From contig NZ_JAQSDN010000033.1 of the NCBI RefSeq assembly GCF_029945925.1, positions 181,336-245,335 on the forward strand: DNA of 64,000 nt. The letters are read 5' to 3'. This document shows, piece after piece, positions 16,881 to 27,969 of the stretch (within the stretch, counting starts at the first letter, position 1; each line of letters starts with the position of its first letter). The notes beneath the pieces are model-generated. The model saw nothing but the letters and a program-made list of their open reading frames with translations, was not told where the DNA came from and ran no database searches. Position numbers and translations under genes: made by a program. The DNA comes from Polaromonas sp. (GTDB lineage: Bacteria > Pseudomonadota > Gammaproteobacteria > Burkholderiales > Burkholderiaceae_C).

Positions 16881-17645
16881 ATGAGCATCACAACGGTTAC
16901 GCCGGGGCAAAAACAGGACAGCAGCCAAACCGCCGAAGACGGCCGGCTGGCGCAGGAATTCGTGCAGTTTGCCATCGAGTCCGGCGTGCTGCGTTTTGGC
17001 GAGTTCAAGACCAAGGCTGGCCGCCTGAGCCCCTACTTTTTCAATGCGGGGCTGTTTGACGACGGGGCCAAACTGGGCCGGCTTGCGCAATTTTATGCGC
17101 GCGGCCTGCTGCTCGAGGAGAAAACGCGCGGCCTGCAGTTCGACATGATTTTTGGCCCGGCCTACAAGGGCATCCCGCTTGCGGCAGCGGTGGCGGTGGA
17201 GCTCGCCCGGCTGGGCCGCAACGTGCCTTTTGCCTACAACCGCAAGGAAGCAAAGGACCACGGCGAGGGTGGCACACTCGTCGGCGCGCCGGTCCGCGGC
17301 CGGGTGCTGATCATCGACGACGTGATTTCCGCCGGCACCGCCACGCGCGAGTCGATCGCCATCATCCGGGCGGCCGGGGCAACCCCCCACGCGGTGGCGA
17401 TCGCGCTGGACCGCCAGGAAAAGGCCACGGAAAACGGCCAGGACGTCAACTACAGCGCCGTGCAATATGTTACGAATCAGCTGGGGCTGCACGTTTTCGC
17501 GATTGCCCGTTTGACCGACTTGCTGCAGTATCTGTCTGAGGCGAGTCGTGTGCCGCAAGACACTGCGGATCTGACCGCCGGCAATTCGCTTCAGACTCAT
17601 TACCAGCATGTGCTGGCCTACCGACAGCGCTACGGCGTGGATTAA
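16881..17645 (+). CDS. pyrE: Orotate phosphoribosyltransferase
   Basis: 254-residue enzyme converting orotate and PRPP to orotidine 5'-phosphate in de novo pyrimidine synthesis. The PRPP loop [17 protein letters not shown], substrate segment [12 protein letters not shown] and [15 protein letters not shown] are all present. The ATG at 16881 is preferred; an in-frame ATG at 16869 would overlap the xth start codon. The N-terminal 20 residues (to about [10 protein letters not shown]) are less conserved. Divergent from xth with almost no intergenic space. The DUF4124 gene follows 14 bp downstream. Confidence 0.95.
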   Translation: MSITTVTPGQKQDSSQTAEDGRLAQEFVQFAIESGVLRFGEFKTKAGRLSPYFFNAGLFDDGAKLGRLAQFYARGLLLEEKTRGLQFDMIFGPAYKGIPLAAAVAVELARLGRNVPFAYNRKEAKDHGEGGTLVGAPVRGRVLIIDDVISAGTATRESIAIIRAAGATPHAVAIALDRQEKATENGQDVNYSAVQYVTNQLGLHVFAIARLTDLLQYLSEASRVPQDTADLTAGNSLQTHYQHVLAYRQRYGVD

Positions 17646-17659
17646 GGACCTTCTTGGCG

Positions 17660-18331
17660 ATGCAAATGCAAGTTCAGACGATGGCCGCTGTGGCCTGGGT
17701 TGCGTTGGCGGCTGGCCTGTGCAGCATCGCCCAGGCCCAGGGCATTTACAGCTGTGTCGATGCTGCAGGCCGGAAGATCACCGCTGACCGTCCGATTGCC
17801 GAATGTATTGACCGTCCGCAGCGGGAAATCAATCCTTCGGGCACCATCAAACGTGTCGTCGGGCCTTCGCTGACCGCACAGGAGCGGGCCGCGCAGGAGC
17901 AGAAAGACAAGGCGGCCGCCGAAGTGCGGGCCCGCGAGGCGGAGGAAAAGCGCCGCGACCGGGCCCTGCTGCTGCGTTACCCGAGCCGGGCCGTGCACGA
18001 CAAGGAGCGCGCCGAGGCGCTGGACCAGATCGACGTGGTCATCAAGGCGGCCAGCAAGCGAACCACCGAACTGGCCGGCCAGCGCAAGGCCATCGATGCC
18101 GACTTCGAGTTTTACAAATCCGATCCGGCCAGGGCACCGGCCTCGCTCAAGCGCCGGCTGGAGGAAAACGACAGCAGCGTGGCAGTGCAGAAACGTTTTA
18201 TCGCCGACCAGGATGCGGAGAAAAAACGCGTCAACATGCGTTTCGACGAAGAACTGGTCAAGCTCAACCAACTGTGGGCGATGGGTGGTGCGGTGCCTGC
18301 CGCGGCGGCAGTGCCCACCGCCAGGAAGTAG
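17660..18331 (+). CDS. DUF4124-containing exported protein with coiled coil
   Basis: About 223-residue protein. A Sec signal peptide (cleavage near SIAQA/QG, residue 25) precedes a short DUF4124 module (GIYSCVDAAGRKITADRPIAEC, with two cysteines). The long middle part (about 75-200) is rich in Lys, Glu, Arg and Ala and is predicted to be coiled coil. The AAGGA ribosome site 11 bp upstream suits the ATG at 17660; ATG 17666 is possible. The DUF is common in proteobacterial envelopes with unknown function. Likely co-transcribed with pyrE. Confidence 0.8.
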   Translation: MQMQVQTMAAVAWVALAAGLCSIAQAQGIYSCVDAAGRKITADRPIAECIDRPQREINPSGTIKRVVGPSLTAQERAAQEQKDKAAAEVRAREAEEKRRDRALLLRYPSRAVHDKERAEALDQIDVVIKAASKRTTELAGQRKAIDADFEFYKSDPARAPASLKRRLEENDSSVAVQKRFIADQDAEKKRVNMRFDEELVKLNQLWAMGGAVPAAAAVPTARK

Positions 18332-18398
18332 AAATTCAGGCGAAAAAGGCCATCAGTCCTTGTCGGTATTGCGGGGGGCGCTACTGTTTTGGTAGCAA
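18332..18398. repeat. Family A ~55 bp repeat between DUF4124 gene and gatB
   Basis: Contains GAAATTCAGGCGAAAAAGGC, ATCAGTCCTTGTCGGTATT, a GGGGGGCGCTACTG core and the ending TTTTGGTAGCAA. It fills nearly all of the 90 bp between the convergent genes, so it may also act as a transcript-end hairpin. Confidence 0.65.
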
Positions 18399-18421
18399 CC
18401 CTTCGCTGTTCCCGTCACGTT

Positions 18422-19987
18422 TCAGCCCAGCTTTTTCTTCAGCAGTTCATTGACTTGGGTGGGGTTGGCCTTGCCCTTGGTGGCTTTCATGGCCTGGCCG
18501 ACCAGGGCATTCATGGCTTTGGCGTTACCGGCTTTCACCTCTTCCACGTTTTTGACATTGGCAGCCAGTACGTCATCAATGATTTTTTCAAGTTCGCCGG
18601 TGTCGCTCATCTGCTTGAGGCCCAGTTGTTCAATTAACGCATCTACTTGAGTGACCGGCTCGGCAAAAGTTGCGTTTCTCGACCAAAGCAGTTCAAAAAC
18701 TTGCTTAGCTGCTTTGTTGGAGATCGTGTTGTCGGAAATGCGGGAAATAAGCGCCGCAATTTTTGCTGGCGCGTCATCGCTCATTAATTTGGCAACACTG
18801 ACTTCGGGTAAAGCATCCGATGCACTTAGTGCAGGTAAGACTGCATTGATGTACCAATTTGCAGCAAGTTTAGGTTCCTTGCTGAGTTTTGCAGCATCCT
18901 CATAATCTTTCGCAATACCCCAGCTGCTGGTTAATTGGTTGGCGTCGTAATCAGATAAACCGTACTGGCTTCGGAAACGCGCAGCCATTGCCCGCGGCAG
19001 TTCTTTCATTTCCGAGCGCGTCTTCTCCACCCACTCGCGCGAGATCACCAGTGGCGGCAGATCGGGGTCGGGAAAGTAACGGTAGTCCGCCGCGTCTTCC
19101 TTGGTGCGCATGGAACGCGTTTCGCCGGTGTCCGGGTCGAACAGCACGGTGGCCTGCTGGATCGCATGGCCGTCCTCAAGCTGCTCGATCTGCCAGCGCA
19201 CTTCATAGTCGATGGCTTGCTGCATGAACTTGAAGCTGTTCAGGTTCTTGATCTCGCGGCGTGTGCCGAGCTCAGCGCCGGGCTTGCGCACCGAGACGTT
19301 GGCGTCGCAGCGGAAGCTGCCTTCCTGCATGTTGCCGTCGCAGATGCCGATCCAGGTCACGATTTTGTGCAGCTCTTTCGCGTACGCCACGGCCTCAAGC
19401 GATGAACGCATGTCGGGCTCGGTGACGATCTCCAGCAGCGGCGTGCCGGCGCGGTTCAGGTCGATGCCGCTCATGCCGATGAAGTCTTCGTGCAGCGACT
19501 TGCCCGCGTCTTCCTCCAGGTGGGCGCGCACCAGGCGCACCGTTTTCTTTTCCAGAGCCTGTCCTGAGCCTGTCGAAGGAAGGAAAAACTCCACCGTGCC
19601 GCCTTGCACCACGGGAATTTCAAACTGGCTGATCTGGTAACCCTTGGGCAGGTCGGGGTAAAAATAGTTCTTGCGCGCGAACACGCTGCTTTCGGCAATG
19701 TGCGCGCCCACGGCCAGGCCGAACTCGATGGCGCGTTGCACCGCACCCTTGTTCATCACCGGCAACGCGCCGGGCAGCGCAAAGTCCACCGCGGACGCCT
19801 GCGTGTTCGGCTCGGCGCCAAACGCGGTCGAGGCCCGGCTGAAAATTTTCGATTGGGTGGTCAGCTGCGTGTGGGTCTCGAAGCCGATGATGACTTCATA
19901 ACCCTGCACCAGCGGCCCGGTGGGCCGGCCGGCCTGCATCTGGGCGAAGGAGTTCGTGGGGGGGGGGGTCTGGCTCAATTTCAACAA
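18422..19987 (-). CDS. gatB: Asp-tRNA(Asn)/Glu-tRNA(Gln) amidotransferase subunit B
   Basis: Subunit B of the GatCAB complex, which amidates Glu-tRNA(Gln) or Asp-tRNA(Asn). The conserved segments [42 protein letters not shown] and MEEGSFR-like [13 protein letters not shown] are present, with a C-terminal YqeY-like domain. The start is uncertain. A TTG at 19987, 4 bp after gatA, gives 521 residues but crosses an 11-base G/C homopolymer. The ATG at 19939 gives 505 residues and avoids it. Residues about 137-145 (PSTGSGQAL) are an insertion encoded by a short dispersed repeat. Confidence 0.93.
   Translation of the reverse strand: MLKLSQTPPPTNSFAQMQAGRPTGPLVQGYEVIIGFETHTQLTTQSKIFSRASTAFGAEPNTQASAVDFALPGALPVMNKGAVQRAIEFGLAVGAHIAESSVFARKNYFYPDLPKGYQISQFEIPVVQGGTVEFFLPSTGSGQALEKKTVRLVRAHLEEDAGKSLHEDFIGMSGIDLNRAGTPLLEIVTEPDMRSSLEAVAYAKELHKIVTWIGICDGNMQEGSFRCDANVSVRKPGAELGTRREIKNLNSFKFMQQAIDYEVRWQIEQLEDGHAIQQATVLFDPDTGETRSMRTKEDAADYRYFPDPDLPPLVISREWVEKTRSEMKELPRAMAARFRSQYGLSDYDANQLTSSWGIAKDYEDAAKLSKEPKLAANWYINAVLPALSASDALPEVSVAKLMSDDAPAKIAALISRISDNTISNKAAKQVFELLWSRNATFAEPVTQVDALIEQLGLKQMSDTGELEKIIDDVLAANVKNVEEVKAGNAKAMNALVGQAMKATKGKANPTQVNELLKKKLG
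19554..19583. repeat. Family D short repeat inserted in frame in gatB
   Basis: GCCTGTCCTGAGCCTGTCGA followed by AGGAAGG is the common repeat that yields PEPVEG or STGSGQA in translations. It is read in frame on the minus strand and adds about nine residues (PSTGSGQAL) in a loop between two conserved gatB strands (GGTVEFFL and [14 protein letters not shown]). Confidence 0.85.
19958..19968. repeat. 11-base G homopolymer at the 5' end of gatB
   Basis: An uninterrupted run of 11 G on the plus strand (C on the coding strand). It encodes three prolines near residues 8-10 if translation starts at the TTG at 19987. Runs of this length are slippage-prone, and also prone to sequencing error. Confidence 0.9.
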
Positions 19988-19991
19988 TCAC

Positions 19992-21494
<1,503 letters not shown>

Positions 21495-21497
21495 CGT

Positions 21498-21797
21498 TTA
21501 CTCAATCACTTTAGGGACTAAAAACAGGCCACGCTCGACGGCGGGTGCGCTTTTCTGGCTTTCTTCGCGCTGGTTGGTTTCGGTCACGACGTCGTCGCGC
21601 AGCCTGAGGGCCACCTGGCCCAGGACCGCGGCAGGATGGGCCAGCGGTTCAACGCCCTCCGTGTTGACGGCGTCCATCTGCTCGACGAGGGCAAAAAAGC
21701 CGTTGAGCTGCCCGAGCGTGTGCTCGGTCTCGTCGGGGCGCAACTCCAGCCTCGCCAGGTTGGCGACGCGTGCGATGTCTTGGGATGTCAATGCCAT
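21498..21797 (-). CDS. gatC: Aspartyl/glutamyl-tRNA amidotransferase subunit C
   Basis: 99-residue small subunit that stabilises GatA and GatB. Family features include [13 protein letters not shown] at the N-terminus and the C-terminal half with [13 protein letters not shown]. First gene of gatCAB; divergent from mreB with 260 bp between start codons. It shows that this organism uses tRNA-dependent amidation for Gln and/or Asn. Confidence 0.96.
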   Translation of the reverse strand: MALTSQDIARVANLARLELRPDETEHTLGQLNGFFALVEQMDAVNTEGVEPLAHPAAVLGQVALRLRDDVVTETNQREESQKSAPAVERGLFLVPKVIE

Positions 21798-23101
<1,304 letters not shown>

Positions 23102-23148
23102 GCATCCTCCTCGATGCAGCCGGACAGGCGCATGATTGACCGCAGACC

Positions 23149-24069
23149 ATGCCCTTAGGAACCCTCGACAGAAGCCCGCCGCCCTTTTTCAAACAGGGAC
23201 CGTCGGCTCTTTCCAAGCTGATGTTTTTCAGCGCATTGGCCCTGTTTCTGATGGTGGCCGACCTGCGTTTCAAGATCACCCAGCCCATCCGGGCGGTCGT
23301 GGCGACGGCGCTTTACCCCGTGCAGTGGCTGGCCCTGCAGCCGGTCCGCGCGGCCCGGTATGGCGGCGGTTATTTCACTGCACTGAGCCAGGCCCGGGCC
23401 GGCGAAGAAGCGGCCCACCAGAAACTGGCGACGCTGTCGCTGCGAGCCAGCCAGGTCGAGCAGCTGGCACTCGAAAATTCGCGCCTGCGAAAGCTGCTTG
23501 ATCTGCGCGAACAGGCGGCCCTCACAGGGCAGGCCGCACAGGTGCTTTACGACGCCCCCGACCCCTACACCCGCAAGGTCATCATCGACAAAGGCCTGCT
23601 TCAGGGTGTGGCGCTTGGTTCGCCGGTGGTGGACGAGTCCGGTGTGCTGGGCCAGGTCACCCGCGTCCATCCCCTGATCAGCGAGGTCACGCTGGTAATT
23701 GACCGCGACCTTGCCATCCCCGTGCTCAACACCCGGACCGGTGCGCGCAGTGTGGCCTTCGGCGAGCCGACCACCCATGGCGGCGGGCTGGAGCTGCGTT
23801 TCATGGGCAGCAATTCGGATGTCCAGCAGGGCGACCTGCTGACGACCAGCGGTGTTGACGGCGTTTATCCGCCGGGGCTGCCGGTGGCCAAAATCGACCG
23901 GATAGAGCGGCGTGCCGAATCGGCGTTTGCCCGGATTTACTGCACACCGCAGGCCCAGGTCAATGCCGCTTTCCATGTCATGGTGGTCAAGCCCTTGTCC
24001 GGCGAGAAGCTGCCTTCTGGCGCCGCAGAGCCCGCGCCCGTGGCCGTCAAAAAAGGAGCCGGCAAATGA
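23149..24069 (+). CDS. mreC: Rod-shape determining protein MreC
   Basis: 306-residue bitopic inner-membrane protein linking MreB to the periplasmic wall machinery. A short cytoplasmic tail precedes a transmembrane helix (about 26-42, MFFSALALFLMVADL). A coiled coil (about 75-110) and two beta domains follow (IIDKGLLQGVALGSPVVDESGVLGQV; DLLTTSGVDGVYPPGLPVAKI). The C-terminus overlaps mreD by four bases. Confidence 0.96.
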   Translation: MPLGTLDRSPPPFFKQGPSALSKLMFFSALALFLMVADLRFKITQPIRAVVATALYPVQWLALQPVRAARYGGGYFTALSQARAGEEAAHQKLATLSLRASQVEQLALENSRLRKLLDLREQAALTGQAAQVLYDAPDPYTRKVIIDKGLLQGVALGSPVVDESGVLGQVTRVHPLISEVTLVIDRDLAIPVLNTRTGARSVAFGEPTTHGGGLELRFMGSNSDVQQGDLLTTSGVDGVYPPGLPVAKIDRIERRAESAFARIYCTPQAQVNAAFHVMVVKPLSGEKLPSGAAEPAPVAVKKGAGK

Positions 24070-24584
24070 TCATGCCCTCTGGCCAGCAGCTGCTGCTGCC
24101 CGCCAATCCGGTGTTCATCTGGACCAGCCTGATCTTGGCCCTGTTGCTGGACATGCTTCCACTCGGGCGGGTGCCCTGGATGCCGGATTTCCTGGCACTG
24201 GTGCTGGTGTTCTGGAACATCCACCAGCCACAGCGTGTGGGGATTGGCCTGGCCTTCATGTTCGGCCTGGGTATGGATGTGCACCAGTCGGCCCTGCTCG
24301 GCCAGCACGCGCTGGCCTACACCGCCCTGGCCTTTTTCGCCACCATGATTCACCGCCGCCTGCTGTGGTTTACCGTGCCCTCCCAGGCGCTGCAGATCCT
24401 GCCGTTGTTCGCTGTGGCGCACGGTGTGGAAATCATCATCCGCATGATCAGCGGCGGTGTTTTTCCCGGCTGGCTGATGCTGCTGGCGCCGCTGGCCGAA
24501 TCCCTGCTGTGGCCGGTGGTCAGCGTGATGCTGCTGGCGCCGCAGCGCCGGGCGCCGAATCCCGACCAGAACCGACCCTTGTGA
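24066..24584 (+). CDS. mreD: Rod-shape determining protein MreD
   Basis: 172-residue polytopic inner-membrane protein with about five to six hydrophobic helices and the family-typical segment LVLVFWNIHQPQRVGIGLAFMFG. It starts in an ATGA overlap with mreC. It is part of the elongasome with MreC and the PBP2 encoded next. Confidence 0.94.
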   Translation: MIMPSGQQLLLPANPVFIWTSLILALLLDMLPLGRVPWMPDFLALVLVFWNIHQPQRVGIGLAFMFGLGMDVHQSALLGQHALAYTALAFFATMIHRRLLWFTVPSQALQILPLFAVAHGVEIIIRMISGGVFPGWLMLLAPLAESLLWPVVSVMLLAPQRRAPNPDQNRPL

Positions 24585-24690
24585 AGCCCCCACGGTCGTT
24601 CACTGCGTGTAACTCCCTGCCCCCCGAGGGGGCCGCTGCGCCTGCGGCCCGGCGAAGCCGGTTCCGCGGCCCCTGCTTGAACGGGGGGCC
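24585..24690. repeat. Family B repeat (CCCCGAGGGGGC type) between mreD and mrdA
   Basis: Blocks in order: CCCCCACGGTCGTTCACTGC, GTGTAACTCCCTGCC, CCCCGAGGGGGCCGCTGCGC, CTGCGGCCCGGCGAAGCCGG, TTCCGCGGCCCCTGCTTG. The same blocks occur at 47868-48055 and, reversed, twice at 59996-60209. It contains a strong GC hairpin and lies inside the predicted operon. Confidence 0.8.
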
Positions 24691-24755
24691 GGATTGCAGA
24701 CGGAGTGCTTTGCAAATGTGGGCACTTTTTCCGCCGGCCCTGAGTCCTACTCGCC

Positions 24756-26798
24756 ATGACTGAACTCAGGAACGTCGAGGCAGACCTTTCACGTTTCCGT
24801 GCGCGGGTGCTGGTGGCCGGGCTGGTCATCCTGCTCGCTTTCATGCTGCTGGCCGCCCGCCTGGTCTTTTTGCAGGTGGTTCGGCACGACGACCTCAACG
24901 AACAGGCCGAGAGCAACCGCACCGCGGTTGTTCCCATCGTGCCCAACCGGGGCCTGATCCTCGACCGCAACGGCGTTGTGCTGGCCACCAACTATTCGGC
25001 GTATACGCTGGAGATCACGCCGTCCAGGGTGGCCGACCTGGAGGAAACCATCGAGGCGCTGGGGCGGCTGGTGGAGATTCATCCGCGCGACAAGCGCCGC
25101 TTCAAGAAGCTGCGCGAGGAGTCCCGCAATTTCGAGTCGCTGCCGATCCGCACACGGCTGACGGACGAAGAAGTGGCCCGTTTTGCAGCCCAGCGTTTCC
25201 GCTTCCCGGGTGTCGACATCAAGGCGCGGCTGTTTCGCAGCTACCCGAATGGTGAACTGGCCAGCCACGTGGTCGGTTACATCGGGCGCATCAACCGGTC
25301 GGAAAAGGAGCGGATCGAGGAGAACGACGAGGAGGGCAACTACCGCGGTACCGACTACATCGGCAAACTCGGCGTTGAACAGAGCTTTGAAGCCCAGCTG
25401 CACGGCAACACGGGCGTCGAGCAGGTGGAAACGTCGGCCGGTGGCCGGGCGGTGCGCAAGCTCGCCAGCACGGCGGCGGTGCCGGGCGACACGGTGATGC
25501 TGTCCATCGACATCAAGCTGCAGAAGCTGGTGGAAGACCTGTTTGGCGACAGGCGCGGCGCGCTGGTGGCCCTGGACCCGTCCACCGGGGAAGTGCTGGC
25601 CTTCGTCAGCAAGCCGACGTTCGATCCCAACCTGTTTGTCGATGGCATCGACAGTGAAAGCTGGCAGGCCCTCAACGAATCGCTCGACAAGCCGTTGCTG
25701 AACCGTGCACTGCGCGGGACCTACCCGCCCGGCTCCACCTACAAGCCCTTCATGGCGCTGGCGGCGCTGGAGTCCGGCAAGCGCCAGCCCGGCAGCATCA
25801 CCAACGACACCGGGTCCTGGATGTTTGGCGGCCACCAGTTCCGCAGCCATGGGGCCGGGCTCGGCCCGGTGGACATGCACCAGAGCATCGTCAAGTCGAG
25901 CAATGTCTACTATTACTCGCTGGCCAATGACCTCGGCGTGGACGCCATGCACGACTTCATGAAGCCGCTCGGCTTCGGGCAGATCACCGGCATCGACATC
26001 AACGGCGAAGTGCGCGGCGTATTGCCCAGTCAGGAGTGGAAGCGTGAGGCCTACAAAAAGAAGGGACCACAGCACCAGAAATGGTACCCCGGCGAAACCA
26101 TTTCGCTGGGCATCGGCCAGGGCTACAACGCGTTCACCATGCTGCAGCTCGCGCAGGCCACCGCCACGGTGGCGAACAACGGTGTCCGGCACAAACCGCA
26201 GCTGGTGATCGCCACGCAAAACCCGATGACGCGGGCCATCGAGCCCATTGCGCCGCAGCCGGCGCAAAACCTGGGCTACAAACCGGAAAACGTGGCGGTG
26301 ATCCGCAAGGCGCTGGTCGGCGTCACGCAGGAGGGCACTTCGACCCGGGTGTTTGCGGGTGCCGGCTACCTCAGCGGTGGCAAGACCGGCACGGCCCAGG
26401 CGGTGGGTGTCGGCCAGAAAGACAAGTACGACGCCCGCAAGCTCGAGGAGCACCAGCGGGACCATGCCCTGTACATGGCTTTTGCGCCCGCAGACCATCC
26501 GAAAATTGCGCTGGCAGTGGTGGTGGAAAACGCGGGCTTCGGTGCGGCCCATGCGGCGCCCATTGCCCGGCGCGTGTTTGACTATGTGCTGCTCGGCCAG
26601 TACCCCAGCGAGGTGGACATGGCTGCCGTGCAAAAGGGGCTCGCGGCTGCACCCATCGGCAAGCCGCGCCTGGCGGCCGAAATGACGGGCTTGCTGGGGC
26701 CGGGCGCGACCACCCCCACCAACCCGGCCAAAGCAGCGGCGATTGCCGAAGCCCTCAGCAAGCTGCCACCGCCGGTGCCTTCACCTGACGCGGATTAG
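24756..26798 (+). CDS. mrdA: Penicillin-binding protein 2, elongasome transpeptidase
   Basis: 680-residue class B PBP. An N-terminal transmembrane anchor (about 18-42) and a pedestal domain precede the transpeptidase domain (from about 265). Catalytic motifs are intact: Ser327-x-x-Lys330 (PPGSTYKPF), Ser381-Ser-Asn383 (VKSSNVYYY) and Lys543-Thr-Gly (GGKTGTAQA). It crosslinks peptidoglycan during rod elongation. It follows mreBCD after a 171 bp gap holding a family B repeat. rodA, the usual partner gene, is not next to it; a minus-strand TSUP gene follows. Confidence 0.96.
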   Translation: MTELRNVEADLSRFRARVLVAGLVILLAFMLLAARLVFLQVVRHDDLNEQAESNRTAVVPIVPNRGLILDRNGVVLATNYSAYTLEITPSRVADLEETIEALGRLVEIHPRDKRRFKKLREESRNFESLPIRTRLTDEEVARFAAQRFRFPGVDIKARLFRSYPNGELASHVVGYIGRINRSEKERIEENDEEGNYRGTDYIGKLGVEQSFEAQLHGNTGVEQVETSAGGRAVRKLASTAAVPGDTVMLSIDIKLQKLVEDLFGDRRGALVALDPSTGEVLAFVSKPTFDPNLFVDGIDSESWQALNESLDKPLLNRALRGTYPPGSTYKPFMALAALESGKRQPGSITNDTGSWMFGGHQFRSHGAGLGPVDMHQSIVKSSNVYYYSLANDLGVDAMHDFMKPLGFGQITGIDINGEVRGVLPSQEWKREAYKKKGPQHQKWYPGETISLGIGQGYNAFTMLQLAQATATVANNGVRHKPQLVIATQNPMTRAIEPIAPQPAQNLGYKPENVAVIRKALVGVTQEGTSTRVFAGAGYLSGGKTGTAQAVGVGQKDKYDARKLEEHQRDHALYMAFAPADHPKIALAVVVENAGFGAAHAAPIARRVFDYVLLGQYPSEVDMAAVQKGLAAAPIGKPRLAAEMTGLLGPGATTPTNPAKAAAIAEALSKLPPPVPSPDAD

Positions 26799-26824
26799 GA
26801 CTTGCTGACTGGGACCTGCCGAAG

Positions 26825-27583
26825 CTATTTCAGGAAAGCGTCGAACCCGGTTTTCAGAATCAGTGCGCTGACCACCACGATAAACACCACACGCACAAAA
26901 CCCGCGCCATGCTTGAGCGCCAGGCGTGTGCCCAGCAGGCTGCCCGCCACGTTGGCCAGTGCCATGGTCAGCGCGAAATGCCACCAGACGTGGCCCTTGT
27001 ACGCAAACAGCAGCAGGGCAGCCAGGTTGGTGGCGGTGTTGAGCAGCTTGGCGGAAGCCGAAGCGCTCAGGAAGTCGTAACCCAGCCAGCGCACAAACAG
27101 GAAGACAAAAAAGCTGCCGGTGCCCGGGCCGAAAAAGCCGTCGTAAAAACCCAGCAGGATACCGATGGTGCAGGCCGCCCAGGTTTCCGCGCGACCGGAA
27201 AACCGCGGAGCGTGGGTGCGTCCCAGGTCCTTGCGCACCAGGGTGTAGAGCAGCACGGCCAGCAGCACAAACGGCAGGACCTTGCGCAGAAACCCCGGGG
27301 AAATCACGGTGACCAGCCAGGCACCGGCGAACGAGCCGACAAAACCGGCCAGCGCGGCCGGCAGCAGGGCGGCCCAGCGCATGTCCACGCGCCGGGCGTA
27401 TTGCACGGTGGCCACCGCCGTGCCCCAGACCGATGCGCCCTTGTTCACGCCAAACAGTGTCGCCGGATGGGTGGTGGGAAACACGGCAAACAGGGCTGGC
27501 ACCAGAATCAGCCCGCCGCCCCCCACGATGGAATCCACAAATCCCGCCAGCAGCGAGGCCAATGACACGATCAGTAATTCCAT
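26825..27583 (-). CDS. TSUP/TauE-SafE family membrane transporter
   Basis: 252-residue polytopic protein with about eight hydrophobic segments and the duplicated family pattern GFVDSIVGGGGLILVPAL (near residue 15) and GFYDGFFGPGTGSFFVF (near 140). The family exports or imports sulfite, sulfonates and related anions; the substrate here is not known. Convergent with mrdA with only 26 bp between stops. Its start region abuts a candidate regulatory stretch upstream of amt. Confidence 0.9.
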   Translation of the reverse strand: MELLIVSLASLLAGFVDSIVGGGGLILVPALFAVFPTTHPATLFGVNKGASVWGTAVATVQYARRVDMRWAALLPAALAGFVGSFAGAWLVTVISPGFLRKVLPFVLLAVLLYTLVRKDLGRTHAPRFSGRAETWAACTIGILLGFYDGFFGPGTGSFFVFLFVRWLGYDFLSASASAKLLNTATNLAALLLFAYKGHVWWHFALTMALANVAGSLLGTRLALKHGAGFVRVVFIVVVSALILKTGFDAFLK

Positions 27584-27664
27584 CGGCGAATTGTCTCATT
27601 GGCCCCGCCGGCGGCAAGCTGCCGGTCCCGGTCCCGCACCTCGGGTGATCCGGATCGGACGGGC

Positions 27665-27694
27665 AAAAAAAAGCGCCGGGTTGACCGGCGCTTT
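27665..27694 (-). terminator. Rho-independent terminator, minus-strand orientation
   Basis: A perfect 10 bp stem (AAAGCGCCGG with CCGGCGCTTT) and a 5-base loop. On the minus strand it is followed by a run of U, encoded by the A tract at 27665-27672. It lies upstream of the TSUP start, so the transcript it ends must begin to its right on the minus strand, where no gene is annotated. On the plus strand there is no U tract. Confidence 0.75.
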
Positions 27695-27808
27695 GTAAAA
27701 AACATCTCTCTGGATGCCAATTCTGTTGTCTGTTGTGTTTGTGCGAGTTTGTCTCCTCGGCCCTCTGCGAGCAGCTTGGCTCGTATGCAGATCATTGACT
27801 GTAGTGTG

Positions 27809-27825
27809 CGCACCCCCATAGTGCA
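27809..27825. promoter_or_regulatory. Candidate NtrC (GlnG) binding site upstream of amt
   Basis: GCACCCCCATAGTGCA contains the half-sites GCAC and GTGC separated by seven bases, the spacing of the enterobacterial NtrC consensus. Its centre lies about 107 bp upstream of the sigma-54 -12 element and about 150 bp upstream of the amt start codon, a normal enhancer distance. Confidence 0.6.
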
Positions 27826-27909
27826 TCGGGACTTTCCCTTCCCTGTGCCGGGGGGCTTGTTCCCGGCGGGCTGGGTGCCGGGGTGCAGCGAAACAGGGCG
27901 TCGGCAGCA

Positions 27910-27924
27910 TGGCACGACTTATGC
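27910..27924 (+). promoter_or_regulatory. Candidate sigma-54 (RpoN) promoter of amt
   Basis: TGGCACGACTTATGC has the invariant GG and GC separated by ten bases and matches TGGCAC-N5-TTGC except for one T to A change. Transcription would start about 12 bases after the GC, leaving roughly 33 bases of leader before the ATG at 27970. Confidence 0.65.
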
Positions 27925-27969
27925 CTGTTACGAGATGTTCGCTCCATTCGGCACACATCGGAAATCACC

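Larger units (their letters stand above)
27584..27969. other. 386 bp gap: orphan minus-strand terminator plus amt control region
   Basis: No convincing protein gene is seen here. Left to right it holds a strong minus-strand-type terminator (27665-27694), an approximately 100 bp stretch that could encode a short minus-strand RNA, an NtrC-type palindrome (27809-27825) and a sigma-54-type promoter (27910-27924) leading into amt. Small frames on the minus strand through this region lack family similarity that I can recognise. Confidence 0.6.

Noticed and set aside
24789..26633. 614-codon open frame opposite mrdA
   Set aside because: His/Arg/Gly-rich shadow. PBP2 catalytic motifs are intact on the plus strand.
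27571..27915. Small minus-strand protein gene between TSUP and amt
   Set aside because: The frame runs through a perfect terminator hairpin and into the TSUP start region. Composition and lack of a ribosome site make a structured RNA or no gene more likely.
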